Below are positions 8,545 to 16,046 of a stretch of 64,000 nucleotides of DNA, piece after piece. The stretch covers positions 1,258,310 through 1,322,309 of the forward strand of contig NZ_JH164926.1 in the NCBI RefSeq assembly GCF_000226875.1, written 5' to 3'. Position numbers and translations under genes: made by a program. Within the stretch, counting starts at the first letter, position 1. Every line of letters starts with the position of its first letter. Under the pieces are notes generated by a model, which was not told the DNA's origin, ran no database searches, and saw only the letters and a list, made by a program, of their open reading frames with translations. This DNA comes from Neisseria shayeganii 871 (GTDB lineage: Bacteria > Pseudomonadota > Gammaproteobacteria > Burkholderiales > Neisseriaceae).

Positions 8545-10509
8545 TTATGTTTCGGGCGCGCTATTTTCGTGCAATTCTAAAGTATCGGGCAACCAGCGTG
8601 CGCCGAATAATGACAGAATATCCTGTGCTGCGGCATCCGCTTCCAGCGCCGCTTGCGCACGGTGGCGGTTTTCGGCCTGAATTCTGACTTGGCGCATGGC
8701 CGGGGTTTCTTCATGCCTCCCCTCCTGCCAATCACACAAACGGATGTGTACCGGCCGCCCGTAGGCTTCGCTTAGTCTGTGCTCAATACGCTGTATTTGT
8801 TCGCGTCCGCCAACCGCTTGGCCGGCTTCGGCCACCGCCAGCTGCAACAGACCGGTTTCGGCGTCAAAGCCGACAAAAGCCATGTGGCGGGCGGGCATTT
8901 GGGCGGCGCCGATTTTGCGCGCCAAAATAGAAACTATGGCATGCCAGTTGCTTGAATGGAGTTCCGGCAGCTGCAAAGCGGTAAAGTCGCCAACCGGTTC
9001 TTCGTCCGCTTCCATGTCGGCTTGTTCGGCTTGCAGCGGCACTGCTTCGGCAAACGGCGCCTCGGAAGGTTCGGCAGACAAACTATCTTGAACCGGCGGT
9101 AACGATGGTTTATCCGTCTCGGTCGGCATCGGCGCAGATTCGAACTCGCGCGGAATGTGTCTGTCCTCGTCGTGCAACCACGGCGGCAAATCGTTTTCAG
9201 GTAGCCTTTCGGCTTCCGCCTCAACGGCAGCGGGAACCACAGCGGTTTCCATTTCGGCAGAAGCTAACGGAGGTTCCGGCTCCGTATCCGCCATAACGGT
9301 TGACACCGTTTCTGCCGGCGGCAGAGGCGCTTGGGTTGCTTCGGCAGCCGCCAACGCCGGTGCCGCGAACACAGGCTGATGCAATTCGGTACCGTGGATT
9401 TCGCCGTCCGCCGGACAGGACTCGGCAGCCAGCGGCGAAAACGCCAACATGCGCAACAAGGTCATCACGAAACCGGCGTATTCGTCGGGCGCCAGCGGCA
9501 AATCCTGCTTGCCGTGAATCGCACATTGGTAATACAGCTGAATCTGTTCCCTGCTCAAATGCGCGCCCAAACGGCTCAAAGCGGCGTGTTCCGGGTCGTG
9601 CAGCAAGGCAGCCGGCACGGTTTTCCACAGCGCCAAGCGTTGCAACAGCAGGGCCAACTCGCTCAAAGCATTGTCGAAACCGATGGCGCGCGCGGCCATA
9701 TCCTGCGCTTGGGCAATCAGGGCGGCGCCGTCTTGGACAATCAGGGCCTGCAGCAGTTGGTACAGATACTGCTTGTCCACCGCGCCGATCATCTGCCGCA
9801 CATCGGCTTCGCCCACCCGGCCGGAGCCCATGGCAATTGCCTGATCCAGCAGGCTTAAGGCGTCGCGCATCGAGCCGGCGGCCGCCCGCCCCAACAGCGC
9901 CAAGGCTGGAGGTTCGTAGGCAATCTCTTCGCTGTCGAGCACATGCGCCAAATGGTCGGACACCTGTTGGGCGGTCATATTGCGCAAGACAAACTGCAGG
10001 CAGCGGCTGAGCACGGTAACCGGCACCTTGTGCGGATCGGTGGTCGCCAAAATGAATTTCACATGCTCGGGCGGCTCTTCCAGGGTTTTCAACATGGCGT
10101 TGAAAGCCGATTTGGACAGCATGTGCACTTCGTCAATGATATAGACTTTGTATTTGCCGGCCGTAGGCGCGTATTGCGCGTTTTCCAGCACTTCGCGAAT
10201 GTTGTCGATGCCGGTGTTGGAAGCGGCGTCGATTTCCAGCAAATCGACAAAGCGGCCTTGGTCGATATCGAGGCAGCTTTGGCAGACACCGCAAGGCTCG
10301 CCGTGCTGCGGCGCGGCGCAGTTGAGGCTCTTGGCCAAGATGCGGGCGATGGTGGTTTTCCCCACCCCGCGCGTACCGGTGAGCAGGTAGGCATGGTGCA
10401 GGCGGCCCTTGTCCAGCGCATTTTGCAGGGCTTTGACAACGTGCTCTTGGCCGACCAAATCGGCAAAAGTTTTCGGACGCCATTTGCGGGCAAGCACTTG
10501 ATAAGCCAT
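8545..10509 (-). CDS. dnaX: DNA polymerase III subunits gamma and tau
   Basis: A 654-residue clamp-loader ATPase. The AAA+ module has Walker A GTRGVGKT (45-52), four zinc-binding cysteines (64, 73, 76, 79), Walker B YIIDEVHML and the SRC sensor region. A proline/glutamate-rich linker (about 370-500) leads to a C-terminal tau-type domain that would bind DnaB helicase and the polymerase. The full-length frame corresponds to tau. I did not see an obvious E. coli-style A6G slippery site, so whether a shorter gamma is made is open. One DUS copy lies in the linker and another just upstream of the start codon. Confidence 0.95.
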   Translation of the reverse strand: MAYQVLARKWRPKTFADLVGQEHVVKALQNALDKGRLHHAYLLTGTRGVGKTTIARILAKSLNCAAPQHGEPCGVCQSCLDIDQGRFVDLLEIDAASNTGIDNIREVLENAQYAPTAGKYKVYIIDEVHMLSKSAFNAMLKTLEEPPEHVKFILATTDPHKVPVTVLSRCLQFVLRNMTAQQVSDHLAHVLDSEEIAYEPPALALLGRAAAGSMRDALSLLDQAIAMGSGRVGEADVRQMIGAVDKQYLYQLLQALIVQDGAALIAQAQDMAARAIGFDNALSELALLLQRLALWKTVPAALLHDPEHAALSRLGAHLSREQIQLYYQCAIHGKQDLPLAPDEYAGFVMTLLRMLAFSPLAAESCPADGEIHGTELHQPVFAAPALAAAEATQAPLPPAETVSTVMADTEPEPPLASAEMETAVVPAAVEAEAERLPENDLPPWLHDEDRHIPREFESAPMPTETDKPSLPPVQDSLSAEPSEAPFAEAVPLQAEQADMEADEEPVGDFTALQLPELHSSNWHAIVSILARKIGAAQMPARHMAFVGFDAETGLLQLAVAEAGQAVGGREQIQRIEHRLSEAYGRPVHIRLCDWQEGRHEETPAMRQVRIQAENRHRAQAALEADAAAQDILSLFGARWLPDTLELHENSAPET

Positions 10510-10583
10510 CGGCAGGCTACCTGAAAGACAGTTTGAAAGGCGGCGATTTTAGCATTTTTCCCCCGCCGCCACAGACAAAATAA

Positions 10584-10606
10584 AACCCCCGCCAAGGCAG
10601 GGGTTC
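10584..10606 (-). terminator. Rho-independent terminator after tRNA-Asn
   Basis: On the minus strand, AACCCCTGCC-TT-GGCGGGGGTT forms a strong GC stem followed by TTTATTTTG, directly downstream of the tRNA 3' end. Confidence 0.85.
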
Positions 10607-10612
10607 GGTATC

Positions 10613-10688
10613 TGGCTCCCCGACCTGGGCTCGAACCAGGGACCTGCGGATTAACAGTCCGTCGCTCTACCGACTGAGCTATCGGGGA
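10613..10688 (-). tRNA. tRNA-Asn (GTT)
   Basis: A 76-nt cloverleaf with the CCA end encoded. The acceptor stem is TCCCCGA/TCGGGGA, the D-loop is AGCTCAGTCGGTAGAGC, the anticodon loop CTGTTAATC gives GTT (Asn), and the T-arm contains GGTTCGAGCC. It is an isolated tRNA upstream of the pilin genes with its own terminator. Confidence 0.97.
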
Positions 10689-10758
10689 ATGGGCCGGCAT
10701 TATAAATGAAACCGCCCAGCGGTCAAGCCCTGCGTGTGCGGGGCCGCATCGGCATCAA

Positions 10759-10767
10759 TGCTATAAT
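10759..10767 (+). promoter_or_regulatory. Extended -10 element for the pilin genes
   Basis: TGCTATAAT is a perfect -10 hexamer with the TGn extension, 47 bases before the first pilin start codon. No good -35 element is visible at the right spacing, which is usual for extended -10 promoters. Confidence 0.6.
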
Positions 10768-10813
10768 TTTCTTGTTGCCCCTCGCCGGGCCAATCTGATT
10801 TTAAGGTTGATTT

Positions 10814-11206
10814 ATGAACACTTCAAACATGCGCGGTTTTACCCTGATCGAGCTGATGATTACCATTGTGATCTTGGCCATTTTGGCCTCCATGGCCTAC
10901 CCCAGCTACGATTCTTTCGTCCGCAAAGCGCGAATGGAAGAAGCCAAATCCAGCATCATGACCACGGCCAAAGAGATGGAGCGCTATTATTCCCGCAACC
11001 GCACCTTCACCAACGCCCCCGATCCGGCCGATACCGACTATTTCGACATCGCTTTTGCCGCCAGTAGTCCCCAAGACAGCAGCTATGAAATCATCGCCAC
11101 GCCCAAATCGAGCTATGCCCGCGAAGACAAAGCCATTTCCTACAACAGCATCGGCATTTTGGTCCGCTGCGACAAAGCCACCATGAGAAACTGCGAACAC
11201 TACTGA
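10814..11206 (+). CDS. Type IV minor pilin-like protein upstream of comP
   Basis: A 130-residue type IV pilin-class protein. The prepilin peptidase site is MNTSNMRG|FTLIELM, with Glu5 of the mature chain present, followed by the usual hydrophobic assembly helix (about 9-31). The mature protein is short, with a Cys119-Cys127 pair near the C-terminus that probably forms the pilin disulfide loop. It is a close relative of the following ComP gene in the N-terminal half (AYPSYDSFVRKARMEEA) but differs in the C-terminal half. The product would be exported through the inner membrane, cleaved by PilD and incorporated at low level in pili. A specific name (PilX, PilV or other) cannot be given. Confidence 0.85.
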   Translation: MNTSNMRGFTLIELMITIVILAILASMAYPSYDSFVRKARMEEAKSSIMTTAKEMERYYSRNRTFTNAPDPADTDYFDIAFAASSPQDSSYEIIATPKSSYAREDKAISYNSIGILVRCDKATMRNCEHY

Positions 11207-11281
11207 GCAACTATTCAATTCGCGCCGAAAGCCGTTTATACTGAAACCTTCTCCACCGGCACAGACAACAGGAGCAACAGC

Positions 11282-11752
11282 ATGAACGGCTTATCTTTTT
11301 CCCGAAAATCCGGCTTCACGCTCACTGAGCTGCTGATCACGATTGCCGTATTGGCCATTCTGGCCGCCATCGCTTATCCCAGCTACCAGTCTTTCGTGCG
11401 CAAATCCCGCCTGGAAGAGGCCAACGCCGCCCTCTTGGAAAACAGCCGCTTTATGGAGCGCTTCTACAGCCGCCAACGCAGCTTCAAAGCCAACTCCACC
11501 ACCTGGCCGGCGCTGCCGGTAACGCAAACCGGCCACTTCTGCATCAAATTTCAAGGCAATGCCCGCGGCGTCTTGGGCGACAAATACACCATCAAAGCCG
11601 TCGCTTTCGATCCCCAATACGAGCCGCGCGTGCTGTTGATCAACCAAGACCAAAGCGTGCGCGTGTGCGAAAGCAGCCGCAGCCGCTGCGACAGTCGTGA
11701 CACCTTTTCCGGCGGCAGCGGCATAGACCGCAACTGTACCCTGCTGCATTAA
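11282..11752 (+). CDS. comP: Minor pilin ComP, DNA uptake sequence receptor
   Basis: A 156-residue prepilin (cleavage KSG|FTLTE, Glu5 present) that matches meningococcal ComP along its length. Shared stretches include the ALLEN..FMERFY helix, the WPxLP segment, FCIKxxGxARGxLxxKxxxKAVAxD, and the C-terminal DRNCTLLH/CKLL end. Four cysteines (87, 129, 136, 152) match the two-disulfide arrangement of ComP. ComP is the pilus-tip or shaft subunit that binds the DUS and gives Neisseriaceae sequence-specific transformation. The loop between Cys129 and Cys152 is rich in arginine (ESSRSRCDSRD), suitable for DNA contact. The gene is preceded by a ribosome site ACAGGAGCAACAGC and lies 75 bases after the first pilin, probably in the same transcript. 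Confidence 0.92.
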   Translation: MNGLSFSRKSGFTLTELLITIAVLAILAAIAYPSYQSFVRKSRLEEANAALLENSRFMERFYSRQRSFKANSTTWPALPVTQTGHFCIKFQGNARGVLGDKYTIKAVAFDPQYEPRVLLINQDQSVRVCESSRSRCDSRDTFSGGSGIDRNCTLLH

Positions 11753-11807
11753 CACCGGCCGCCAACCCAACCGACACTTTGCCACATCAGAACACCAGGC
11801 AATCGGC

Positions 11808-11813
11808 TATAAT
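11808..11813 (+). promoter_or_regulatory. Likely -10 element
   Basis: A perfect TATAAT lies 31 bases before the start of the next gene, followed at once by a run of seven C and five T. No convincing -35 box is visible. The homopolymer just downstream could influence expression if its length varies. Confidence 0.45.
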
Positions 11814-11843
11814 CCCCCCCTTTTTCAACTTTCAGGTAGCCCC

Positions 11844-12158
11844 ATGGATCTCACCGAACTGCTGGCCGGCAAAATCGCCAATGCCGACTGTCTGCGCCTG
11901 ATCGAGCGCGACCGCGCCGGCTTCAGCGCCGCAGAAACCGAGTTGCTGGCCGAAATCCTGCGCGACCATAGCTTCGACGTGGTGCAGCAGCAGGCCCTTG
12001 CCCAAGCCGTTTCCCAACAGGCCCGCTTCGACCCCGACGCCCTACACTACGAAGAAGACGACGAAGACACCACCGCCATCTGCCCGCACTGTCTCAACCC
12101 GCCGGTGCCGCCCCTGCGCGACTATCTCATGTGGCGCCAGCAGCAGGCACGCAGCTGA
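11844..12158 (+). CDS. Conserved hypothetical protein with CPHC motif
   Basis: A 104-residue acidic protein not recognised by family. The first 70 residues look helical (MDLTELLAGKIANADCLRLIERD onward); an acidic EEDDEDTT stretch then precedes CPHCLNPPVPP, a single CxxC pair that could bind metal only as a dimer or with other ligands. A DUS-like sequence (TTCAGGTAGCCC) sits immediately upstream of the start codon. It is 41 bases upstream of the exonuclease III gene on the same strand, so co-transcription is likely. Function unknown. Confidence 0.7.
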   Translation: MDLTELLAGKIANADCLRLIERDRAGFSAAETELLAEILRDHSFDVVQQQALAQAVSQQARFDPDALHYEEDDEDTTAICPHCLNPPVPPLRDYLMWRQQQARS

Positions 12159-12199
12159 CCGCCCACACAGGCTACCTGAAACCCGATTTGGAATCCCCC

Positions 12200-12973
12200 A
12201 TGCGCATTATTTCCGCCAACCTCAACGGCATCCGCTCCGCCTACAAAAAAGGCTTCCACGACTACCTCGCCGAGGCCGGGGCCGACATCGTCTGTGTCCA
12301 AGAACTCAAAGCCCAAGAGGCCGACCTCTCCGCCGAGATGCAACGCCCGCACGGCATGCACGGCGTGTGGCACTGCGCCGAAAAACGCGGTTACAGCGGC
12401 GTGGCGGTGTACAGCAAACGCGAACCCGACCAAGTACAAATCGGCATGGGCATCCCCGAATTCGACGCCGAAGGCCGCTTCGTACGCACCGATTTCGGCA
12501 ATCTGTCCGTGATCTCTCTCTACCTGCCCTCCGGCAGCAGCGCGGAAGAGCGCCAACAAGTGAAATACCGCTTTCTCGACGCCTTCTACCCCATGCTGCA
12601 CGACATGAAACACAGCGGGCGCGACATCGTGGTGTGCGGCGACTGGAACATCGCCCACCAAAACATCGACCTGAAAAACTGGAAAGGCAACCTGAAAAAC
12701 TCAGGCTTCCTCCCCGAAGAGCGCGCATGGATCGGCAAAGTGATTGCCGAGCTCGGCTGGGTGGACATGTGGCGCACTCTCTACCCCGAAGCGCCCGGCT
12801 ACACCTGGTGGAGCAACCGCGGCCAAGCCTATGCCAAAGACGTGGGCTGGCGCATCGACTACCACATGGTTACCCCCGAACTGGCCGCAAATGCCCGCAG
12901 CGCCCATGTGTATAAAGAGCAGAAATTTTCCGACCACGCCCCGCTGGTGGTGGATTACGATTACCCGTTCTAG
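12200..12973 (+). CDS. xth: Exodeoxyribonuclease III / AP endonuclease, NApe type
   Basis: A 257-residue exonuclease III family enzyme closely matching the meningococcal AP endonuclease NApe. Catalytic segments are visible: MRIISANLNGIRSA, DIVCVQELKAQE, GDWNIAHQNIDLKNW, GWRIDYHM and FSDHAPLVVDY. It would incise DNA 5' of abasic sites and clean 3' blocks in base excision repair, using Mg2+. A longer upstream frame has no ribosome site; the ATG of MRIISAN was chosen because it matches family N-termini. The stop codon TAG coincides with the terminus of a short inverted-repeat element. A second paralogue of the NExo type lies at 40.9 kb. Confidence 0.95.
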   Translation: MRIISANLNGIRSAYKKGFHDYLAEAGADIVCVQELKAQEADLSAEMQRPHGMHGVWHCAEKRGYSGVAVYSKREPDQVQIGMGIPEFDAEGRFVRTDFGNLSVISLYLPSGSSAEERQQVKYRFLDAFYPMLHDMKHSGRDIVVCGDWNIAHQNIDLKNWKGNLKNSGFLPEERAWIGKVIAELGWVDMWRTLYPEAPGYTWWSNRGQAYAKDVGWRIDYHMVTPELAANARSAHVYKEQKFSDHAPLVVDYDYPF

Positions 12974-13175
12974 GGTCTGTTGACATTTGGCTGATGCAGC
13001 GGTTTTTGAGTGGCAATTTTCGCATACCAGGTTCACTCGAAGAGGGCGGTTTGACACGCTGCGCCAGTCAAACCAGCCAGCGCAGCAAGATTAAACATCT
13101 TGCGCGCATTTTGGCCGCAGTAGGCGGAGATTTACGCCAGAAATACCGCCATCATACCCATTGTCAACAGACTCT
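12971..13175. mobile_element. Second type of inverted-repeat element, about 205 bp
   Basis: The ends TAGGGTCTGTTGACA and its counterpart TGTCAACAGACTCTA are inverted repeats of 15 bases with one mismatch. The interior shows no gene. The YTAR-like bases at both ends (CTAG/CTAA) would fit a transposon of the IS5 superfamily, which is inference. Its left end supplies the stop codon of the exonuclease gene. Confidence 0.6.
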
Positions 13176-13211
13176 AATCCCCGACCCTAATCCCCGAAAG
13201 GAAAACACAAT

Positions 13212-13409
13212 ATGCAGGTTTACCGCTACCTAACCGGCCCCGATGACGCCTCTTTCTGCGCCCGCGTCAGCGCCGCCCTGCAAAACGGCTGGCAGCTGTA
13301 CGGCAGCCCGACCTTGTCTTTCAACGGCGAACGCATCATTTGCGGACAAGCCATTGTGAAAGAAGTCGGCGACGCTTACCAACCCGACCGGCCGCTGGAT
13401 ACCTATTGA
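13212..13409 (+). CDS. DUF1737 domain protein
   Basis: A 65-residue protein with the DUF1737 pattern YRYLTGPDDASFCARVSAAL followed by GWQLYGSPTLSFN. These tiny proteins occur widely in proteobacteria; their function is not known. The ribosome site AAAGGAAAAC precedes the start. It follows the short inverted-repeat element and precedes a YiaA-like gene on the same strand. Confidence 0.85.
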   Translation: MQVYRYLTGPDDASFCARVSAALQNGWQLYGSPTLSFNGERIICGQAIVKEVGDAYQPDRPLDTY

Positions 13410-13566
13410 CGACGCACCCAACAAGCGGCCGGCGCAGGGCGCCGAGAACACACAACGCAAAATGGCACGGCAGGCCTGATTGGTCAAAGCCCCGGGCTAC
13501 CTGAAACCCCACCTCCGGCTTTGCCTGCCGCCCACACCCAATGTCTACACCCAAGGAGAATCTGTC

Positions 13567-13995
13567 ATGAACCGTCGTCCGCGCCCCACTCTGCGTCCGC
13601 CCACGCCCGCCTACGTCATCGCCTCGTGGGCGGCACTGGCCATCGGCATGCTGGCTTATCTGATCGGCCTGTGGCGCGCCGAGATGCAGCTCAACGAAAA
13701 AGGCTACTATCTGGCCGTGCTGCTGTTCGGCCTCTATGCCGCCGTCAGTCTGCAAAAAACCGTGCGCGACCGCGAAGAAAACCTGCCGGTTTCCGCCCTC
13801 TATTTCAACATCAGCTGGTTCGCCCTGGCAGCCGCCATCTGCCTGCTCGGCATCGGCCTGTTCAATGCCGAACTCCTGCCCAGCGAAAAGGGCTTTTACC
13901 TGATGTCCTACACCCTAAGCCTGTTTGCCGTGGTGACCGTACAGAAAAACACCCGCGACTTGGCCGCCGCTCCCCGCTTTGCCGACGACGATTAA
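13567..13995 (+). CDS. YiaA/YiaB-type inner membrane protein
   Basis: A 142-residue membrane protein with two repeats of a two-helix unit (about 18-55 and 78-120), the YiaAB domain. The repeats share the pattern WxALAIGMLAYLIGLW...EKGYYLAVLLFGLYAAVSLQKTVRD and its second copy ending VVTVQKNTRD, so it arose by internal duplication. Function is unknown. The start was set at ATG with AAGGAGAA upstream rather than at an earlier in-frame GTG that reads through a DUS copy. Confidence 0.85.
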   Translation: MNRRPRPTLRPPTPAYVIASWAALAIGMLAYLIGLWRAEMQLNEKGYYLAVLLFGLYAAVSLQKTVRDREENLPVSALYFNISWFALAAAICLLGIGLFNAELLPSEKGFYLMSYTLSLFAVVTVQKNTRDLAAAPRFADDD

Positions 13996-14000
13996 GCAAC

Positions 14001-14166
14001 CGAAACCTTTGCAACCCCCAGATACGGATGCCGCTCAAGGCGTAGCAGCACAGCGGGCGCGAACGCCGGAAACGCCCGTGGGGCGGCCACATTCCAAGCT
14101 AAGCGGGTACGCCCCCCACGGAGCAACGCACCAGGCAAAAATGCGCCGTAGATAACGATGCAAGCA
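14001..14166 (-). mobile_element. Degenerate copy of the TGAGACC element
   Basis: The segment starts CGAAACCTTTGCAACCCCCAGAT and contains the CAAGGCGTAGCAGC and AATGCGCCG blocks of the family in reverse orientation, but the right terminus has decayed and a central block differs. No gene is seen here. Confidence 0.6.
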
Positions 14167-14206
14167 AGCCCTCAGGCTACCTGAAACCACCTTCCCGTCT
14201 TTCCCC

Positions 14207-14734
14207 ATGCCCACCGACGACCTTACCCTGTTTCTGCTGCGCGATGCCGACGAGCCCGAGATGTGGATCGACCGTTGGGCCGTCAGTTACCCTTTGGTGC
14301 AGACGCTGGCCTGCCGTCGCAGCGACGGCATTGCCCTGTGGCAACGGCAGGTGCAGCAGGTTTGGGACGGCATTCCCGGCCAAGTGATGGCGGTGGCGCA
14401 CGGCGTCGGCGTGTCGGCGCTGATGGCCTGGCAGTACCGCAGCAGCCTGCTCGACCAGCGGCGCATCCGCGGTATGATTCTGGTGTCGCCGCTGCCCGAT
14501 GCCTGCCCCGACGATGCCGAACACACTTTTTTGCGCAGCCGTGCCAACTGCCCCGCCGCTTTGGTATTGGGCCGCGCCGGCAGCAACCCGCTTTGTGCCG
14601 AAACTTGGGCCGCCGACATGGCCGCCCGTTGGGGCGCCCGCCTGTTGCACGCCCCCCAGCCCGGCCGGCTGAATACGCCGCTGCACGGCTGGCAGTGGGG
14701 CATGAAGCTGATGCAGGAAATGCTGCTGGCGTGA
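14207..14734 (+). CDS. RBBP9/YdeN family alpha/beta hydrolase-like protein
   Basis: A 175-residue single-domain protein of the RBBP9/YdeN alpha/beta hydrolase group. The strand-loop-helix after VMAVAH, the GMILVSPLPDACPDD segment, and the LLHAPQPGRLNTPLHGWQWG segment (with the late His) fit this fold. The nucleophile elbow, normally GHSLG, reads AHGVG: the catalytic serine is replaced by glycine, so it may not be an active serine hydrolase. It stands alone between a decayed repeat and a DUS hairpin. Confidence 0.75.
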   Translation: MPTDDLTLFLLRDADEPEMWIDRWAVSYPLVQTLACRRSDGIALWQRQVQQVWDGIPGQVMAVAHGVGVSALMAWQYRSSLLDQRRIRGMILVSPLPDACPDDAEHTFLRSRANCPAALVLGRAGSNPLCAETWAADMAARWGARLLHAPQPGRLNTPLHGWQWGMKLMQEMLLA

Positions 14735-14761
14735 TTTTCCTGTTCCATTGCTTCCCGCCGA

Positions 14762-14803
14762 AACGTTTTCAGGTAGCCCGAGGGCTACCTGAAAACGTTT
14801 TTA
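14762..14803. terminator. DUS inverted-pair terminator
   Basis: AACGTTTTCAGGTAGCCC and GGGCTACCTGAAAACGTT form an 18-bp stem with a tiny loop, followed by TTT on the plus strand. It lies between the convergent hydrolase-like and pyrI genes and should act in both directions. Confidence 0.85.
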
Positions 14804-14827
14804 GCGTCCGTTTAAAGCGTATCGAGT

Positions 14828-15286
14828 CTACGCTTCCGCCACCGATTCGCGGGCATAGGTTTTTTCGCAGTAATGGCATTTCAGCTTGGTCTGCCCGCTG
14901 CCCTGGCGCACATAGAAACGGCTTTTCACCGGCTCGCCGTGGCTGGCGCAGTTCGGGTTAGGGCAGCGGAACACTTCGCTGATGGTGTCCGGCAGCTTGA
15001 GGTGCATTTTGCGCACCACTTCGAACTGTTCAATCACGTTCACCGTGGCCTCGGGCGCAAACAATGCCAGCCGGTTGGCGGTGTGGTCGTCCATCTGCAC
15101 GCCGGTGATTTTGATGATGTCTTTTTGGCCGTGGCGGCCGCTGGGCAGGTTGAAGCCCACGGTGACCGCGTTGCCGTAGTGCAGCAGTTTGAATTGGCGC
15201 AGAATCGCCAGCGCCAAACCGGCGGGGATGTGGTCGATCACGGTGCCGTCTTTAATCGCTTCGACACTCAGTTTTTGCATGCTCAT
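14828..15286 (-). CDS. pyrI: Aspartate carbamoyltransferase regulatory chain
   Basis: A 152-residue PyrI subunit. The N-terminal allosteric nucleotide domain (about 1-100) includes [13 protein letters not shown] and the GKDIIKI-like strand GQKDIIKI. The C-terminal zinc domain has the four cysteines Cys108, Cys113, Cys137 and Cys140. It assembles with PyrB to make ATCase responsive to CTP and ATP. Unusually, it is not adjacent to pyrB: a thioesterase gene and a 145-bp repeat element lie between them. Confidence 0.95.
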   Translation of the reverse strand: MSMQKLSVEAIKDGTVIDHIPAGLALAILRQFKLLHYGNAVTVGFNLPSGRHGQKDIIKITGVQMDDHTANRLALFAPEATVNVIEQFEVVRKMHLKLPDTISEVFRCPNPNCASHGEPVKSRFYVRQGSGQTKLKCHYCEKTYARESVAEA

Positions 15287-15330
15287 GGTGTGCTTATCCT
15301 TGTGGTATTGGGTAAGGCTTTCAGGTAGCC

Positions 15331-15475
15331 TGAGACCTTTGCAAAACCCTCATCTGCGGCGCATTTCTGCGTTGTGCGCTGCTCGCTCACTTGCCTATCT
15401 ATATGATATGTCTGCGTTCGCTGCGCTGCTACGCCTTGAACTGCATCCACATCTGCGGGTTTTGCAAAGGTCTCA
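15331..15475 (+). mobile_element. Short inverted-repeat element (MITE-like), 145 bp
   Basis: Full ends TGAGACCTTTGCAAAACCC and GGGTTTTGCAAAGGTCTCA, short form without the two extra internal blocks. It is flanked by GCC on both sides, and its left end shares one T with a DUS (TTCAGGTAGCCTGAGACC). Confidence 0.9.
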
Positions 15476-15493
15476 GCCTGGCCGGTAGCCGGT

Positions 15494-16042
15494 TTAGCCG
15501 AAACGCTGTTGGGCGCGTTGCAAAAGCTGCTTCATCAGCGCGGTGCTGTCGTCCAAAAGGCCGTCGATGCCGGCCGAAGGCGGGGTGAAGGTCAGCCCCA
15601 CTGTATTCAGCAGTTCGTCCACATCCAGCGTGCTGCCGCGGCGGACGGCGCGCAGCTCGATCACGGCCACGGCATACAGTTTGCCGTGCCGCTCGATGGT
15701 CTGCTCGACAAACAGACTCTGGCCGCGGCGCGCCACCAATTGCGTGTGCACGTTGAAGGTTTGCAGCGGGCCGAGCGAGCGGCGGTACACAATGGCGGTG
15801 TTGAGCACCGGCGCCATGATGCCGTTTTTCAGGGCGTATTTGAGAAAGCCGGAACGGATGTTCAAATCCCAACGCGCCAGCTCCATATAGTTCAGGTAGC
15901 GGCTGTTGTTCATGTGCAGGTTTTCGTCCAAATCCAGCGGCCACACAAAGAAGCGGTGGCTCAAGGGCGTGCCCAACTCACGGATGCGCGGGTGGAAAAA
16001 GCTGCGCAGCCACAACCAGATTTTCAGAATCAGCAAGCCCAT
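15494..16042 (-). CDS. Membrane-anchored acyl-CoA thioesterase-like hot-dog protein
   Basis: A 182-residue protein with a short N-terminal hydrophobic segment (LLILKIWLWLRSFF) and a hot-dog domain. The segment LDENLHMNNSRYLNYMELAR is the usual thioesterase/THEM6-like signature with the Asn-His-Met-Asn run. It probably hydrolyses acyl-CoA or a related thioester at the membrane; the substrate is unknown. It is separated from pyrB by four bases and from pyrI by a repeat element, so it is embedded in the pyr transcription unit. The repeat at its 3' side could separate pyrI expression. Confidence 0.8.
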   Translation of the reverse strand: MGLLILKIWLWLRSFFHPRIRELGTPLSHRFFVWPLDLDENLHMNNSRYLNYMELARWDLNIRSGFLKYALKNGIMAPVLNTAIVYRRSLGPLQTFNVHTQLVARRGQSLFVEQTIERHGKLYAVAVIELRAVRRGSTLDVDELLNTVGLTFTPPSAGIDGLLDDSTALMKQLLQRAQQRFG

Positions 16043-16046
16043 CGGT

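Noticed and set aside
8545..10509. dnaX-type programmed frameshift for gamma subunit
   Set aside because: No A6G-like slippery site with a following hairpin was recognised in the region where the gamma end would fall.
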